Source of the DNA: Shimia sp039969785
GTDB taxonomy: Bacteria > Pseudomonadota > Alphaproteobacteria > Rhodobacterales > Rhodobacteraceae
Direction: 5' to 3'
Length of the DNA: 64,000 bases
NCBI RefSeq assembly: GCF_039969785.1
Contig: NZ_JBDVNC010000007.1
Span: 1-64,000 of the forward strand
The notes beneath the pieces were generated by a model. It made no database searches, was not told where the DNA came from, and saw only the letters and a list, made by a program, of their open reading frames with translations. The first letter of the stretch is position 1. Every line of letters starts with the position of its first letter. A program made the position numbers and the translations under genes. This document shows positions 15,610 to 23,546 of the stretch, in pieces.

Positions 15610-16328
15610 CCCAAACGCCGCTACGGCAAGCTCTGATCGTTGCGCACGGGCAACCCTCAGACCCCGAACCGCCAGAGCGGCATCTGGCCGCCCTGGCTGA
15701 ACGTGTCGCAGCGGCTTTGCCTGGGTGGCGCATCCGCTCTGCCACCATCGCAGCTGCAGGACGTCTGGAAGCTGAAGTGGCTGAAATGCCCGACAACGGG
15801 CTGATCTATCCGATGTTCATGTCGGACGGGTGGTTTGTGTCGCGGGTACTGCCGGACAGGTTGGGAGAAACGCCGCTGACCACCCTGCCCCCTCTGGGGT
15901 TTGATGATGCTCTTCCCGAACTGGCGGCGCGCCTGATCAAAGAGAAACTCGTCGCGCTTGGCTGGCGTGCAGCCCAGTCCAACCTGTTGCTCGCCGCGCA
16001 TGGCTCTGGTCGTGGCACCCGCGCCGCAAAGGCTGCCCGATCCTTTGCAGATCGCCTGTCCCCGCTGCTTTCGGGCATGTCGATTACATTGGGTTTTATC
16101 GAGGAACCACCATTTGTAAATGACGCCGCAACCGGGCTTGGATCACAAACTTTATGCTTGCCGTTTTTTGCTCTTGAAGGCGATCATTGTCGTGAAGACA
16201 TTCCACAGGCGCTTGAAAAGGCAAACTTTTCCGGTGAGCTTTTGCAGCCACTGGGCGAAACCGATGAGATCCCGAACCTTATTGCAAACGCACTAAGCCG
16301 CGCCTGTGGTAGGGCTAACATTGCTTAG
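15606..16328 (+). CDS. CbiX/sirohydrochlorin chelatase-like protein
   Basis: A 240-residue protein starting at a GTG that overlaps the DUF4202 stop. It contains two copies of the CbiX half: residues about 8-110 (ALIVAHGQPSDPEPPERHL) and 120-235 (NLLLAAHGSGRGTRAAKAARSFADRL), each with the AHG motif whose histidine binds metal in the chelatases. Family members insert Co2+ or Fe2+ into sirohydrochlorin for cobalamin, sirohaem or related tetrapyrroles. No other tetrapyrrole gene is nearby, so the metal and the product are open. Tail-to-tail overlap with the LacI gene. Confidence 0.78.
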   Translation: MTQTPLRQALIVAHGQPSDPEPPERHLAALAERVAAALPGWRIRSATIAAAGRLEAEVAEMPDNGLIYPMFMSDGWFVSRVLPDRLGETPLTTLPPLGFDDALPELAARLIKEKLVALGWRAAQSNLLLAAHGSGRGTRAAKAARSFADRLSPLLSGMSITLGFIEEPPFVNDAATGLGSQTLCLPFFALEGDHCREDIPQALEKANFSGELLQPLGETDEIPNLIANALSRACGRANIA

Positions 16329-17326
16329 AGAGACTGACCAGCCGAAAGAGCGGAATCCAACTTGATCATTTGCCGCGCTGCAATTTCACCGGTTTCACCT
16401 GAAAGGATAATTCCGGCGGCACGCTGTCCGATTTCAAATCGATGCGCGTCTGTTGTCGCCAGTTTCATCGGCAATCCCTGAAGCAGATCAAGGTTGTTGA
16501 AACCAGCAATCGCAAGGTCCTGCGGGATGCGCAATCCGGTTGCCAGACAATGCATATATGCGCCAACCGACATCACGTCACTGGAATAATAGATGCATTC
16601 AAGATCGGGCGAGCGCGCCAACATCTGGTCGGTCAGAAACCGCCCATTTTCAATCGACGAAGCACCCGCATAAAGTTCCTGATCGTGCAGGGTTATGCCT
16701 TGTTCAGTCAACGCGTCGATGAACCCGCGCCGCCGCTTTTCGGCTCGAAAATCCTGCGGCATTTTTGTGCCAACAAATCCAATCCTGCGATATCCCCGTT
16801 CCAACAACAGTAACGCCATTTCTCGCCCGGCTTGCAGATGAGAAATGCCGACGCAATGCGCGACGGGATCTCCGTCTGTGTCCATGATCTCGACAACAGG
16901 ACAATCAGAATTCGCAAGCATGCGAAGGGCGGAATCCGTATGTTCCAACCCGGCAACAACCAAGCCGGACGGTCGCCAGCTGAGCATTTCGCGAATGACT
17001 TCTTCTTCTTCGTGCAGGTCATAACCCGTGACCCCGATCACAGGTTTCAACGGTGACGGGGCCAAGGCAGCCGAGATACCAGACAAAACCTCAGGGAAAA
17101 CAGAACTGCTCAGGCTTGGGACAACAACGCCGACCAGATTTACTTTTTTCGACGCAAGCGCGCCTGCAATGCGATTTGGGACATATCCAACCTGACGGGC
17201 AATCTCTTCGACCTTGCGCTTTGTGGCAACGGACACATCCGGCGCGCCTCGAATAGCGCGCGATGCGGTCATTTCGCTGACCCCAGCCAGTTGCGCGATG
17301 TCTTTCAGAAGTAGCTTTTTTCCCAT
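16325..17326 (-). CDS. LacI-family repressor of the Entner-Doudoroff operon (GntR-like)
   Basis: A 333-residue LacI-type regulator: helix-turn-helix KDIAQLAGVSEMTASRAIRG at the N-terminus, hinge helix PNRIAGALASKK, and periplasmic-binding-like effector domain (VGVVVPSLSSSVFPEVLSGI...). The sequence resembles gluconate-responsive GntR of E. coli. It is divergent from gap-zwf-edd-eda, and the shared 160-base region holds a LacI-type palindrome at 17420-17441. The likely effector is a gluconate or a phosphorylated Entner-Doudoroff intermediate; this is inference from context. Confidence 0.87.
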   Translation of the reverse strand: MGKKLLLKDIAQLAGVSEMTASRAIRGAPDVSVATKRKVEEIARQVGYVPNRIAGALASKKVNLVGVVVPSLSSSVFPEVLSGISAALAPSPLKPVIGVTGYDLHEEEEVIREMLSWRPSGLVVAGLEHTDSALRMLANSDCPVVEIMDTDGDPVAHCVGISHLQAGREMALLLLERGYRRIGFVGTKMPQDFRAEKRRRGFIDALTEQGITLHDQELYAGASSIENGRFLTDQMLARSPDLECIYYSSDVMSVGAYMHCLATGLRIPQDLAIAGFNNLDLLQGLPMKLATTDAHRFEIGQRAAGIILSGETGEIAARQMIKLDSALSAGQSL

Positions 17327-17419
17327 GCCCGGATCGTCTGATACATTTTAAGGAACCGCAAGCTGTAAAGCGTGTATCATGTTGGTGTTATTTTGGGTTG
17401 ATTTCTGCGCAAAAAGCGA

Positions 17420-17441
17420 CTACCGATAGCGCTAACGGTAG
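17420..17441. promoter_or_regulatory. LacI-type operator for gap-zwf-edd-eda
   Basis: A 22-base near-perfect palindrome with arms CTACCG / CGGTAG and the central palindrome TAGCGCTA; only one symmetric position is mismatched. The central CG step is typical of LacI-family operators. It lies 45 bases upstream of gap and 94 bases from the divergent repressor start. Confidence 0.82.
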
Positions 17442-17486
17442 CGCCATCACTGACCCCGGTGCGACTAATATCAAGGAGTTTCAAAG

Positions 17487-18497
17487 ATGACCACTAAAAT
17501 CGCTATCAACGGATTTGGACGTATCGGACGCGGTGTATTGCGCGCATTGATCGAAAGCGGCGCCACAGACATCGAAGTCGTAGCAATCAATGACCTTGCC
17601 CCGCCCGAAAACCTCGCACACCTTTTGAAGTATGACAGCGTACATGGTCGCCTGAATGCCAAGGTTGATCTGGACGGCGACACCATGAGCGTCAATGGTC
17701 AGACGATCCGCCTGACAGCCATTCGCAACCCCGAAGAACTGCCCTGGTCGGATGTCGACATTGCGTATGAATGCACAGGTTTGTTCACCAGCCGTGAAAC
17801 TGCCGGTCGTCACCTTAAGAACGGATCGCGCCGCGTATTGATATCAGCGCCAGGGTCAGATGTTGACCGCACAGTTGTGTTTGGCGTCAACGACCAGGAC
17901 CTGACAGCAGACGACGTTATTGTCTCAAATGCGTCCTGCACCACCAACTGCCTTGCGCCTGTTGCACAGGTTCTGGACAATGAGTTCGGTATCAAAACCG
18001 GATACATGACCACAATCCACGCCTATACCGGCGATCAGCCCAGCCATGACACCAACCACAAGGACCTGTATCGCGCCCGCGCCGCTGCGCTGTCGATGAT
18101 CCCGACGTCCACCGGTGCTGCACGCGCTATTTCGTTGGTGCTGCCACAGCTGGAAGGCAAACTGGAAGGTTCTGCCGTACGGGTTCCAACACCTAACGTG
18201 TCGATGGTTGATCTGACGTTTGTCTCTGACAAGCCAGCAACCAAAGACGGCGTCAACGCCGCAATCAAAGCTGCCGCAGAAGGTCGTCTGGCCGGTGTTC
18301 TTGGATATGAAGAAGGCCCGTTGGTTTCGGTTGATTTCAACCACGATCCGCATTCGTCAGTTTTTGCCTCTGCGCAAACATCTGTGACCGGTGGTGGTCT
18401 GATCCGTGTTGTCAGCTGGTATGACAATGAGTGGGGCTTCTCTAACCGGATGCTGGACAACGGCCGCCGTATGGGTGAGCTGCTGCGTCAGGCATAA
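17487..18497 (+). CDS. gap: Glyceraldehyde-3-phosphate dehydrogenase, type I
   Basis: NAD(P)-dependent phosphorylating oxidation of glyceraldehyde 3-phosphate. Full-length 336 residues with the Rossmann motif INGFGRIGRGVLRA, catalytic C151 in SNASCTTNCLAP, and WYDNEWGFSNRM near the end. A GGAG ribosome site precedes it. It opens the Entner-Doudoroff operon, providing the enzyme that takes the triose phosphate produced by Eda. Confidence 0.96.
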   Translation: MTTKIAINGFGRIGRGVLRALIESGATDIEVVAINDLAPPENLAHLLKYDSVHGRLNAKVDLDGDTMSVNGQTIRLTAIRNPEELPWSDVDIAYECTGLFTSRETAGRHLKNGSRRVLISAPGSDVDRTVVFGVNDQDLTADDVIVSNASCTTNCLAPVAQVLDNEFGIKTGYMTTIHAYTGDQPSHDTNHKDLYRARAAALSMIPTSTGAARAISLVLPQLEGKLEGSAVRVPTPNVSMVDLTFVSDKPATKDGVNAAIKAAAEGRLAGVLGYEEGPLVSVDFNHDPHSSVFASAQTSVTGGGLIRVVSWYDNEWGFSNRMLDNGRRMGELLRQA

Positions 18498-18529
18498 ATC
18501 CTCTTCTGACTAGCTAAAAGGATATAGCC

Positions 18530-19981
18530 ATGGTCGCGCGTGTCATTCCAGTCGATCCATTTGATTTGGTCATCTTTGGAGCCACGGGCGACCTTGCCCG
18601 GCGGAAAATTCTGCCGGGTCTGTTCCACCGGTTTCGTGTCGGGCAGATGCCTGACGATTCTAAAATCATCGGCGCCGCCCGCTCGAAATTTGATACGAAC
18701 GAATTTCGTGACCTTATCCGGGAGGCTATACAGGAATTCATTGCTGAAAAAGATCGCAGCGATGACCAGGTAGAAGCCTTTCTGGAATGTCTGGATTACG
18801 TGCATGTCGATGCAACCGGTGACACCGGATGGAAAAAATTGGCAGGTTTGCTGCGCGAAAACAAAATCCGCGCGTTTTACCTTTCTGTTTCGCCCAGCCT
18901 GTTTGGGTCTATCGCACAACGATTAAGCGACACTGGTATAGCGACCAGTGACAGCCGCATTGTTGTCGAAAAACCCTTTGGCCATGATCTTGCTTCGGCT
19001 CAGGCGTTGAACGCCGATTTGCTGCGGTGTTTCGACGAGAAACAGATTTATCGCATCGATCACTACCTTGGCAAAGAGACTGTGCAGAACCTTATGGCGT
19101 TGCGCTTTGCCAATTCTCTGTTCGAGCCACTTTGGAATTCGACCCATATTGATCACGTCCAGATCACCGTGGCCGAAAGCCTTGGGGTTGAGGGACGCGG
19201 TGAGTATTATGACCAGTCCGGCGCGATGCGCGACATGGTGCAAAACCACCTGATGCAGCTGTTGTGCCTGATCGCGATGGAACCGCCCTCGCGGTTCGAA
19301 CCCAATGCGGTGCGCGACGAAAAGGTTAAGGTTATCGAGGCTCTGGAGCCGGTCGATCCCAGCGAAATTGTTCGCGGTCAATATTATGACTGGAACGAAT
19401 CCAAGGGATACAAGGAAGACGCCAACAATCCGGAAAGCCGGACGGAAAGCTATCTTGCGATGAAGGTCGCAGTGGCGAACTGGCGTTGGGCCGGAACGCC
19501 GTTTTACCTGCGCACTGGCAAAAAGCTGCGCGCGCGCTTGTCCGAAATCGCGGTTGTTTTCCGTGACCCGCCGCACATGATCTTTCCAAAGATGGAAGGA
19601 CGGCGTGGGAATGCGTTGATCATTCGGTTGCAGCCTGATGAAGGCATCAAGCTGCGCACAACCATCAAAGAACCCGGCCCCGGCGGCATGCGATTGACCG
19701 AAGTGTCGATGGACATGACATTTGACAACGCGCTTGGCGAGGACATGCATACCGAAGACGCCTATGAGCGTTTGATTATGGATGTCATTCGCGGCAACCA
19801 GACCTTGTTTATGCGCGGAGACGAAGTCGAAGCCGCGTGGGCCTGGGCAGACCCAATTATCGGCGCCTGGCAGGAATCATCCCAAAAACCAGCGAGCTAT
19901 GATTCGGGTGGGTCAGGACCAGAAGAATCGCTCATGCTTATCCACAAGGATGGCAGACGTTGGCGCGCAATCGGGTCCTGA
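18530..19981 (+). CDS. zwf: Glucose-6-phosphate 1-dehydrogenase
   Basis: Oxidises glucose 6-phosphate to 6-phosphogluconolactone with NADP (or NAD). 483 residues, full length; nucleotide-binding FGATGDLARRKILPGLF near residue 15 and the substrate motif RIDHYLGKE are present. The AAAAGGA ribosome site fits. It is 32 bases after gap and 41 bases before edd. No 6-phosphogluconolactonase gene (pgl) lies in the operon. Confidence 0.97.
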   Translation: MVARVIPVDPFDLVIFGATGDLARRKILPGLFHRFRVGQMPDDSKIIGAARSKFDTNEFRDLIREAIQEFIAEKDRSDDQVEAFLECLDYVHVDATGDTGWKKLAGLLRENKIRAFYLSVSPSLFGSIAQRLSDTGIATSDSRIVVEKPFGHDLASAQALNADLLRCFDEKQIYRIDHYLGKETVQNLMALRFANSLFEPLWNSTHIDHVQITVAESLGVEGRGEYYDQSGAMRDMVQNHLMQLLCLIAMEPPSRFEPNAVRDEKVKVIEALEPVDPSEIVRGQYYDWNESKGYKEDANNPESRTESYLAMKVAVANWRWAGTPFYLRTGKKLRARLSEIAVVFRDPPHMIFPKMEGRRGNALIIRLQPDEGIKLRTTIKEPGPGGMRLTEVSMDMTFDNALGEDMHTEDAYERLIMDVIRGNQTLFMRGDEVEAAWAWADPIIGAWQESSQKPASYDSGGSGPEESLMLIHKDGRRWRAIGS

Positions 19982-20022
19982 GGGCCCGGGTGTGAAATCG
20001 AATTTATAATGAGGGGCCGGAA

Positions 20023-21831
20023 ATGGCACTGCACGACACAATTCTACGGGTCACTGACCGCATCGTCGAGCGTAGCGCAGACACGCGCGGCGCCTATATG
20101 GCGCGCATGGGTGTCGCCAAGAGCAAAGGCCCGGCGCGTGGCCATCTGAGCTGCTCCAATCAGGCACATGCCTTTGCAGGAGCCGGGACAGATCAGGACG
20201 CGCTGGCAACCGGAAGTGCAGGTAATCTTGGGATTATCACAGCCTATAACGACATGCTGTCTGCGCATCAGCCATTTGAGACTTACCCGACCCTGATCCG
20301 GGATGCGGCCCGCCAGATGGGCGGCACCGCTCAGGTTGCCGGGGGTGTTCCGGCTATGTGTGATGGTGTGACTCAGGGCGAAGCCGGTATGGAGCTGAGC
20401 CTGTTTTCGCGCGACGTTATCGCGTTGGCGACCAGCGTTTCCCTGAGCCACAACACATTTGATGCGGCTGTGTTCCTAGGGGTGTGCGACAAGATCGTTC
20501 CGGGCCTTGTCATCGGTGCGCAGGCGTTTGGGCATTTGCCTGCAGTCTTCCTTCCTGCCGGACCTATGACCAGCGGTCTGGCCAATGACGAAAAAGCCAA
20601 GGTGCGTCAGAAATTTGCTGCTGGCGAAGTTGGACGCGACGCTTTGATGGCTGCCGAAATGGCCGCCTATCACGGCCCGGGCACATGTACGTTTTACGGC
20701 ACCGCCAACACCAACCAGATGTTGATGGAATTCATGGGCCTGCATCTACCCGGTGCCAGCTTTGTGACGCCCAATACCGGACTTCGCGAGGCGTTGACCA
20801 AAGAAGGCGCCAAGCGGGCAATGTCGCTCAGCGCGTTGGGCAACAACTATACGCCTGTCTGTGACATCCTGGACGAAAAGGCCTTTGTGAATGGAATCGT
20901 CGGGCTGAACGCGACGGGCGGGTCGACAAACCTGTTGATTCACCTGCTGGCTATGGCACGTGCGGGCGGGATCATTCTGGATTGGGAAGACTTTTCAGAG
21001 CTTTCCGACGTGACCCCTCTGTTGGCGCGGGTCTATCCAAACGGATTGGCGGATGTGAACCATTTCCACGCGGCCGGTGGTCTGGGGTATATGATTGGTG
21101 AATTGTTGTCGGCGGGCCTGCTGCATCCAGACACAAAAACTGTCGGTGGCGACGGGTTGGGCAACTATACTCAGGAACCTAAACTGATCGACGACGAACT
21201 AACATGGGTGCCGGGAACCGAAGTCAGCCTGAATGACAAAATCCTGCGCCCTGCCAAAGACGCGTTCCAACCCACAGGTGGTTTGAAACGCATGGCGGGC
21301 AACATGGGGACCGCCGTTATGAAAGTATCGGCAGTCGCACCGGAACATCGCATGGTCACAGCGCCTGCACGGGTGTTTCACGATCAGGAAGAAGTCAAAG
21401 CCGCCTTTAAGGCTGGCGAACTGACCGATGACGTGATCGTGGTCGTTCGTTTTCAGGGGCCACGTGCCAACGGCATGCCCGAACTGCACAGCCTGACGCC
21501 AATGCTGGCCATTCTGCAAGGACGCGGCCAAAAGGTTGCTCTGGTGACAGACGGGCGCATGTCAGGCGCATCCGGTAAAATTCCGGCAGCCATCCATGTC
21601 AGCCCCGAAGCGCTTGACGGCGGCAACATCGCAAAAATCAAGGACGGCGACCTTGTGCGTGTTGATGCCGAAGCCGGGGTACTGGAAATTCTTGTCGAAG
21701 ATCTGGATAAACGAGCCGTCACCACGGCCGATCTGACCGACTATCAGGCCGGAACCGGTCGCGAACTGTTTTCTGCCTTCCGCAACGCGGTAGGTTCTGC
21801 CACACATGGCGCATCAATATTTGGGACCTGA
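20023..21831 (+). CDS. edd: Phosphogluconate dehydratase
   Basis: Converts 6-phosphogluconate to 2-keto-3-deoxy-6-phosphogluconate. 602 residues, an IlvD/Edd-family Fe-S dehydratase; visible blocks include SAHQPFETYPTLI, GVPAMCDGVTQGEAGMELSLFSRDVIA, and GNMGTAVMKVSAV. Cysteines in AMCDG, GVCDK and GPGTCTFYGTANTN fit the Fe-S cluster ligands of the family. Follows zwf and precedes eda with only 4 bases between. Confidence 0.97.
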   Translation: MALHDTILRVTDRIVERSADTRGAYMARMGVAKSKGPARGHLSCSNQAHAFAGAGTDQDALATGSAGNLGIITAYNDMLSAHQPFETYPTLIRDAARQMGGTAQVAGGVPAMCDGVTQGEAGMELSLFSRDVIALATSVSLSHNTFDAAVFLGVCDKIVPGLVIGAQAFGHLPAVFLPAGPMTSGLANDEKAKVRQKFAAGEVGRDALMAAEMAAYHGPGTCTFYGTANTNQMLMEFMGLHLPGASFVTPNTGLREALTKEGAKRAMSLSALGNNYTPVCDILDEKAFVNGIVGLNATGGSTNLLIHLLAMARAGGIILDWEDFSELSDVTPLLARVYPNGLADVNHFHAAGGLGYMIGELLSAGLLHPDTKTVGGDGLGNYTQEPKLIDDELTWVPGTEVSLNDKILRPAKDAFQPTGGLKRMAGNMGTAVMKVSAVAPEHRMVTAPARVFHDQEEVKAAFKAGELTDDVIVVVRFQGPRANGMPELHSLTPMLAILQGRGQKVALVTDGRMSGASGKIPAAIHVSPEALDGGNIAKIKDGDLVRVDAEAGVLEILVEDLDKRAVTTADLTDYQAGTGRELFSAFRNAVGSATHGASIFGT

Positions 21832-21835
21832 ACAC

Positions 21836-22483
21836 ATGCCAATTACACCTGCAGAAGCGAGCCGAAGCGCCCGCGAAATTTGCCTTGCCGCGCCAATCGT
21901 ACCGGTCTTGGTTGTTGAATCCGTGGAACATGCCCGCCCTTTGGCCGAAGCTCTGGTTGCGGGTGGCCTGCCTGCGTTGGAAGTCACGTTGCGCACCCCT
22001 GCTGCGTTGGACGTGATCGCTGAAATGGCCAAAGTCAAAGGCGGCATGGTTGGCGCCGGTACGCTGCTGACACCTGATGACGTCAAAGCGGCCAAAGCAG
22101 CCGGTGCTACATTTGGGGTTTCCCCCGGCGCAACCGACGTTTTGCTGGACGCCTGCGAAGCCGAAGGCCTGCCATTGCTACCCGGCGCGGCCTCGGCTAG
22201 CGAAGCCATGCGCTTGCTGGAACGTGGCTACGAAATGCTGAAGTTCTTCCCTGCCGAAGCGGCAGGCGGCGCAAAATTCATCGGATCACTGGCCAGCCCC
22301 CTGCCCCAGATTTCGTTTTGCCCCACCGGAGGCGTCAGCCCGAAAAACGCCAACGATTATCTGAGCCTTGCCAACGTGATTTGTGCTGGTGGCAGCTGGG
22401 TTGCGCCCAAGGACTTGGTGAACAAAGGCGCATGGGATGAGATCGAAGCCCTTGCACGCGACGCGGCCCAGCTAGGTCGCTGA
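21836..22483 (+). CDS. eda: KDPG aldolase (2-dehydro-3-deoxy-phosphogluconate aldolase)
   Basis: Splits 2-keto-3-deoxy-6-phosphogluconate into pyruvate and glyceraldehyde 3-phosphate. About 215 residues from the start MPITPAEASR, five bases downstream of the edd stop; a start at 21806 inside edd is possible but less likely. The class I aldolase Schiff-base lysine is in MLKFFPAEAAGG, with the glutamate in LEVTLRTP and the FCPTGGVSPKNA loop. Its 3' end overlaps the convergent oxyR by 12 bases. Confidence 0.95.
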   Translation: MPITPAEASRSAREICLAAPIVPVLVVESVEHARPLAEALVAGGLPALEVTLRTPAALDVIAEMAKVKGGMVGAGTLLTPDDVKAAKAAGATFGVSPGATDVLLDACEAEGLPLLPGAASASEAMRLLERGYEMLKFFPAEAAGGAKFIGSLASPLPQISFCPTGGVSPKNANDYLSLANVICAGGSWVAPKDLVNKGAWDEIEALARDAAQLGR

Positions 22484-23371
22484 TGGTTTCGCGGATTGCC
22501 GGACCACTTCGGCAATCCGCTCTAATTGATCTACCAAAGGGTTCGTTTTGCGCCAGATCATACCGATCGAGCGCCCCGGCCCGGCCGACTGAAAGCGCGC
22601 CACAGAAACCGGCGCGGACCGGGTTTCGATGGGCACCGCCATTTCCGGAATCAACGTGACCCCAATGCCTGCGCCAACCATCTGAACAAGCGTCGACAGG
22701 CTGCTGCCATCCAAACCGTCGGCAGGAACGGACGACCCCGCATTGCAAAACGACAGCGCCTGATCGCGAAAACAATGCCCTTCCTCCAGCAATAACAGCC
22801 GCATTTTCCGCAACGCTTCGCCTGTCGGCACCGGGGAACCGGCATCGGTCCCGGGTCGGATAAGCACAAAATCCTCCTTAAACAGCTCAACCTCGCTGAG
22901 GTTCGGATCTGTGATTGGCAACGCGAGTATCGCCGCGTCCAGTCGGCCTTCGTTCATTTCGCGCAGCAAGTTAGATGTCAGCGTCTCGCGCACATGCACA
23001 TCCAGATCGGGAAACTGTCGGGTCAGGTTTCCGACGATAGCGGGTAGCAAATACGGCGCAATCGTGGGTATCACCCCCAGCCGCAACCGGCCAGCGAAGC
23101 TGTCTCCCGACGCGCGCGCCATATCGCCCAGGTCTTCTACCGACCGCAATATGTCCTGAGCGCGGCCCAATACCTGTTCTCCGAAATCGGTTAAGCGCAC
23201 TTTTCTTGCGGCTCTCTCAAACAGCTTTACGCCAAGCGTATCTTCCAACTCTTTGATCTGAACTGACAATGCAGGTTGCGAAATCGAACACGCATCTGCG
23301 GCGCGGCCAAAATGGCCATGCTGGGCAAGCGCCTTGAAATACCTGAGCTGACGAAGGGTAATATTTATCAT
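22472..23371 (-). CDS. oxyR: OxyR, peroxide-sensing LysR-type activator
   Basis: A 299-residue LysR protein with N-terminal helix-turn-helix (FGRAADACSISQPALSVQIKELEDTLGV) and the peroxide-sensing cysteines C200 and C209 in EEGHCFRDQALSFCN, matching C199/C208 of E. coli OxyR. It is divergent from katG, whose transcription it should activate on peroxide exposure. Confidence 0.95.
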   Translation of the reverse strand: MINITLRQLRYFKALAQHGHFGRAADACSISQPALSVQIKELEDTLGVKLFERAARKVRLTDFGEQVLGRAQDILRSVEDLGDMARASGDSFAGRLRLGVIPTIAPYLLPAIVGNLTRQFPDLDVHVRETLTSNLLREMNEGRLDAAILALPITDPNLSEVELFKEDFVLIRPGTDAGSPVPTGEALRKMRLLLLEEGHCFRDQALSFCNAGSSVPADGLDGSSLSTLVQMVGAGIGVTLIPEMAVPIETRSAPVSVARFQSAGPGRSIGMIWRKTNPLVDQLERIAEVVRQSAKPSAT

Positions 23372-23546
23372 AAGAAAAAACTATCGATCTCATCAAAAAA
23401 TGCAACTTAGAATAATTCCAATCTCTTGTTAGGCTCAATTGGACGGATGCTCGCGCATCCGACTCAACGCAATAAAAGGCACGCATCGCGCCGGACTTGA
23501 AACGCAAGAACGCCACGATGTGCAAACAGAACAACTGGAGGTTTTC
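23372..23546. promoter_or_regulatory. oxyR-katG divergent control region
   Basis: 175 bases between two divergent starts. It is unusually AT-rich in its oxyR-proximal half (near AAACTATCGAT and the AATAATTCC stretch). An OxyR site is expected here, but I could not fix it to a clear four-element pattern. Confidence 0.45.

Noticed and set aside
18923..19750. Long frame opposite zwf
   Set aside because: Antisense to an intact full-length enzyme gene.
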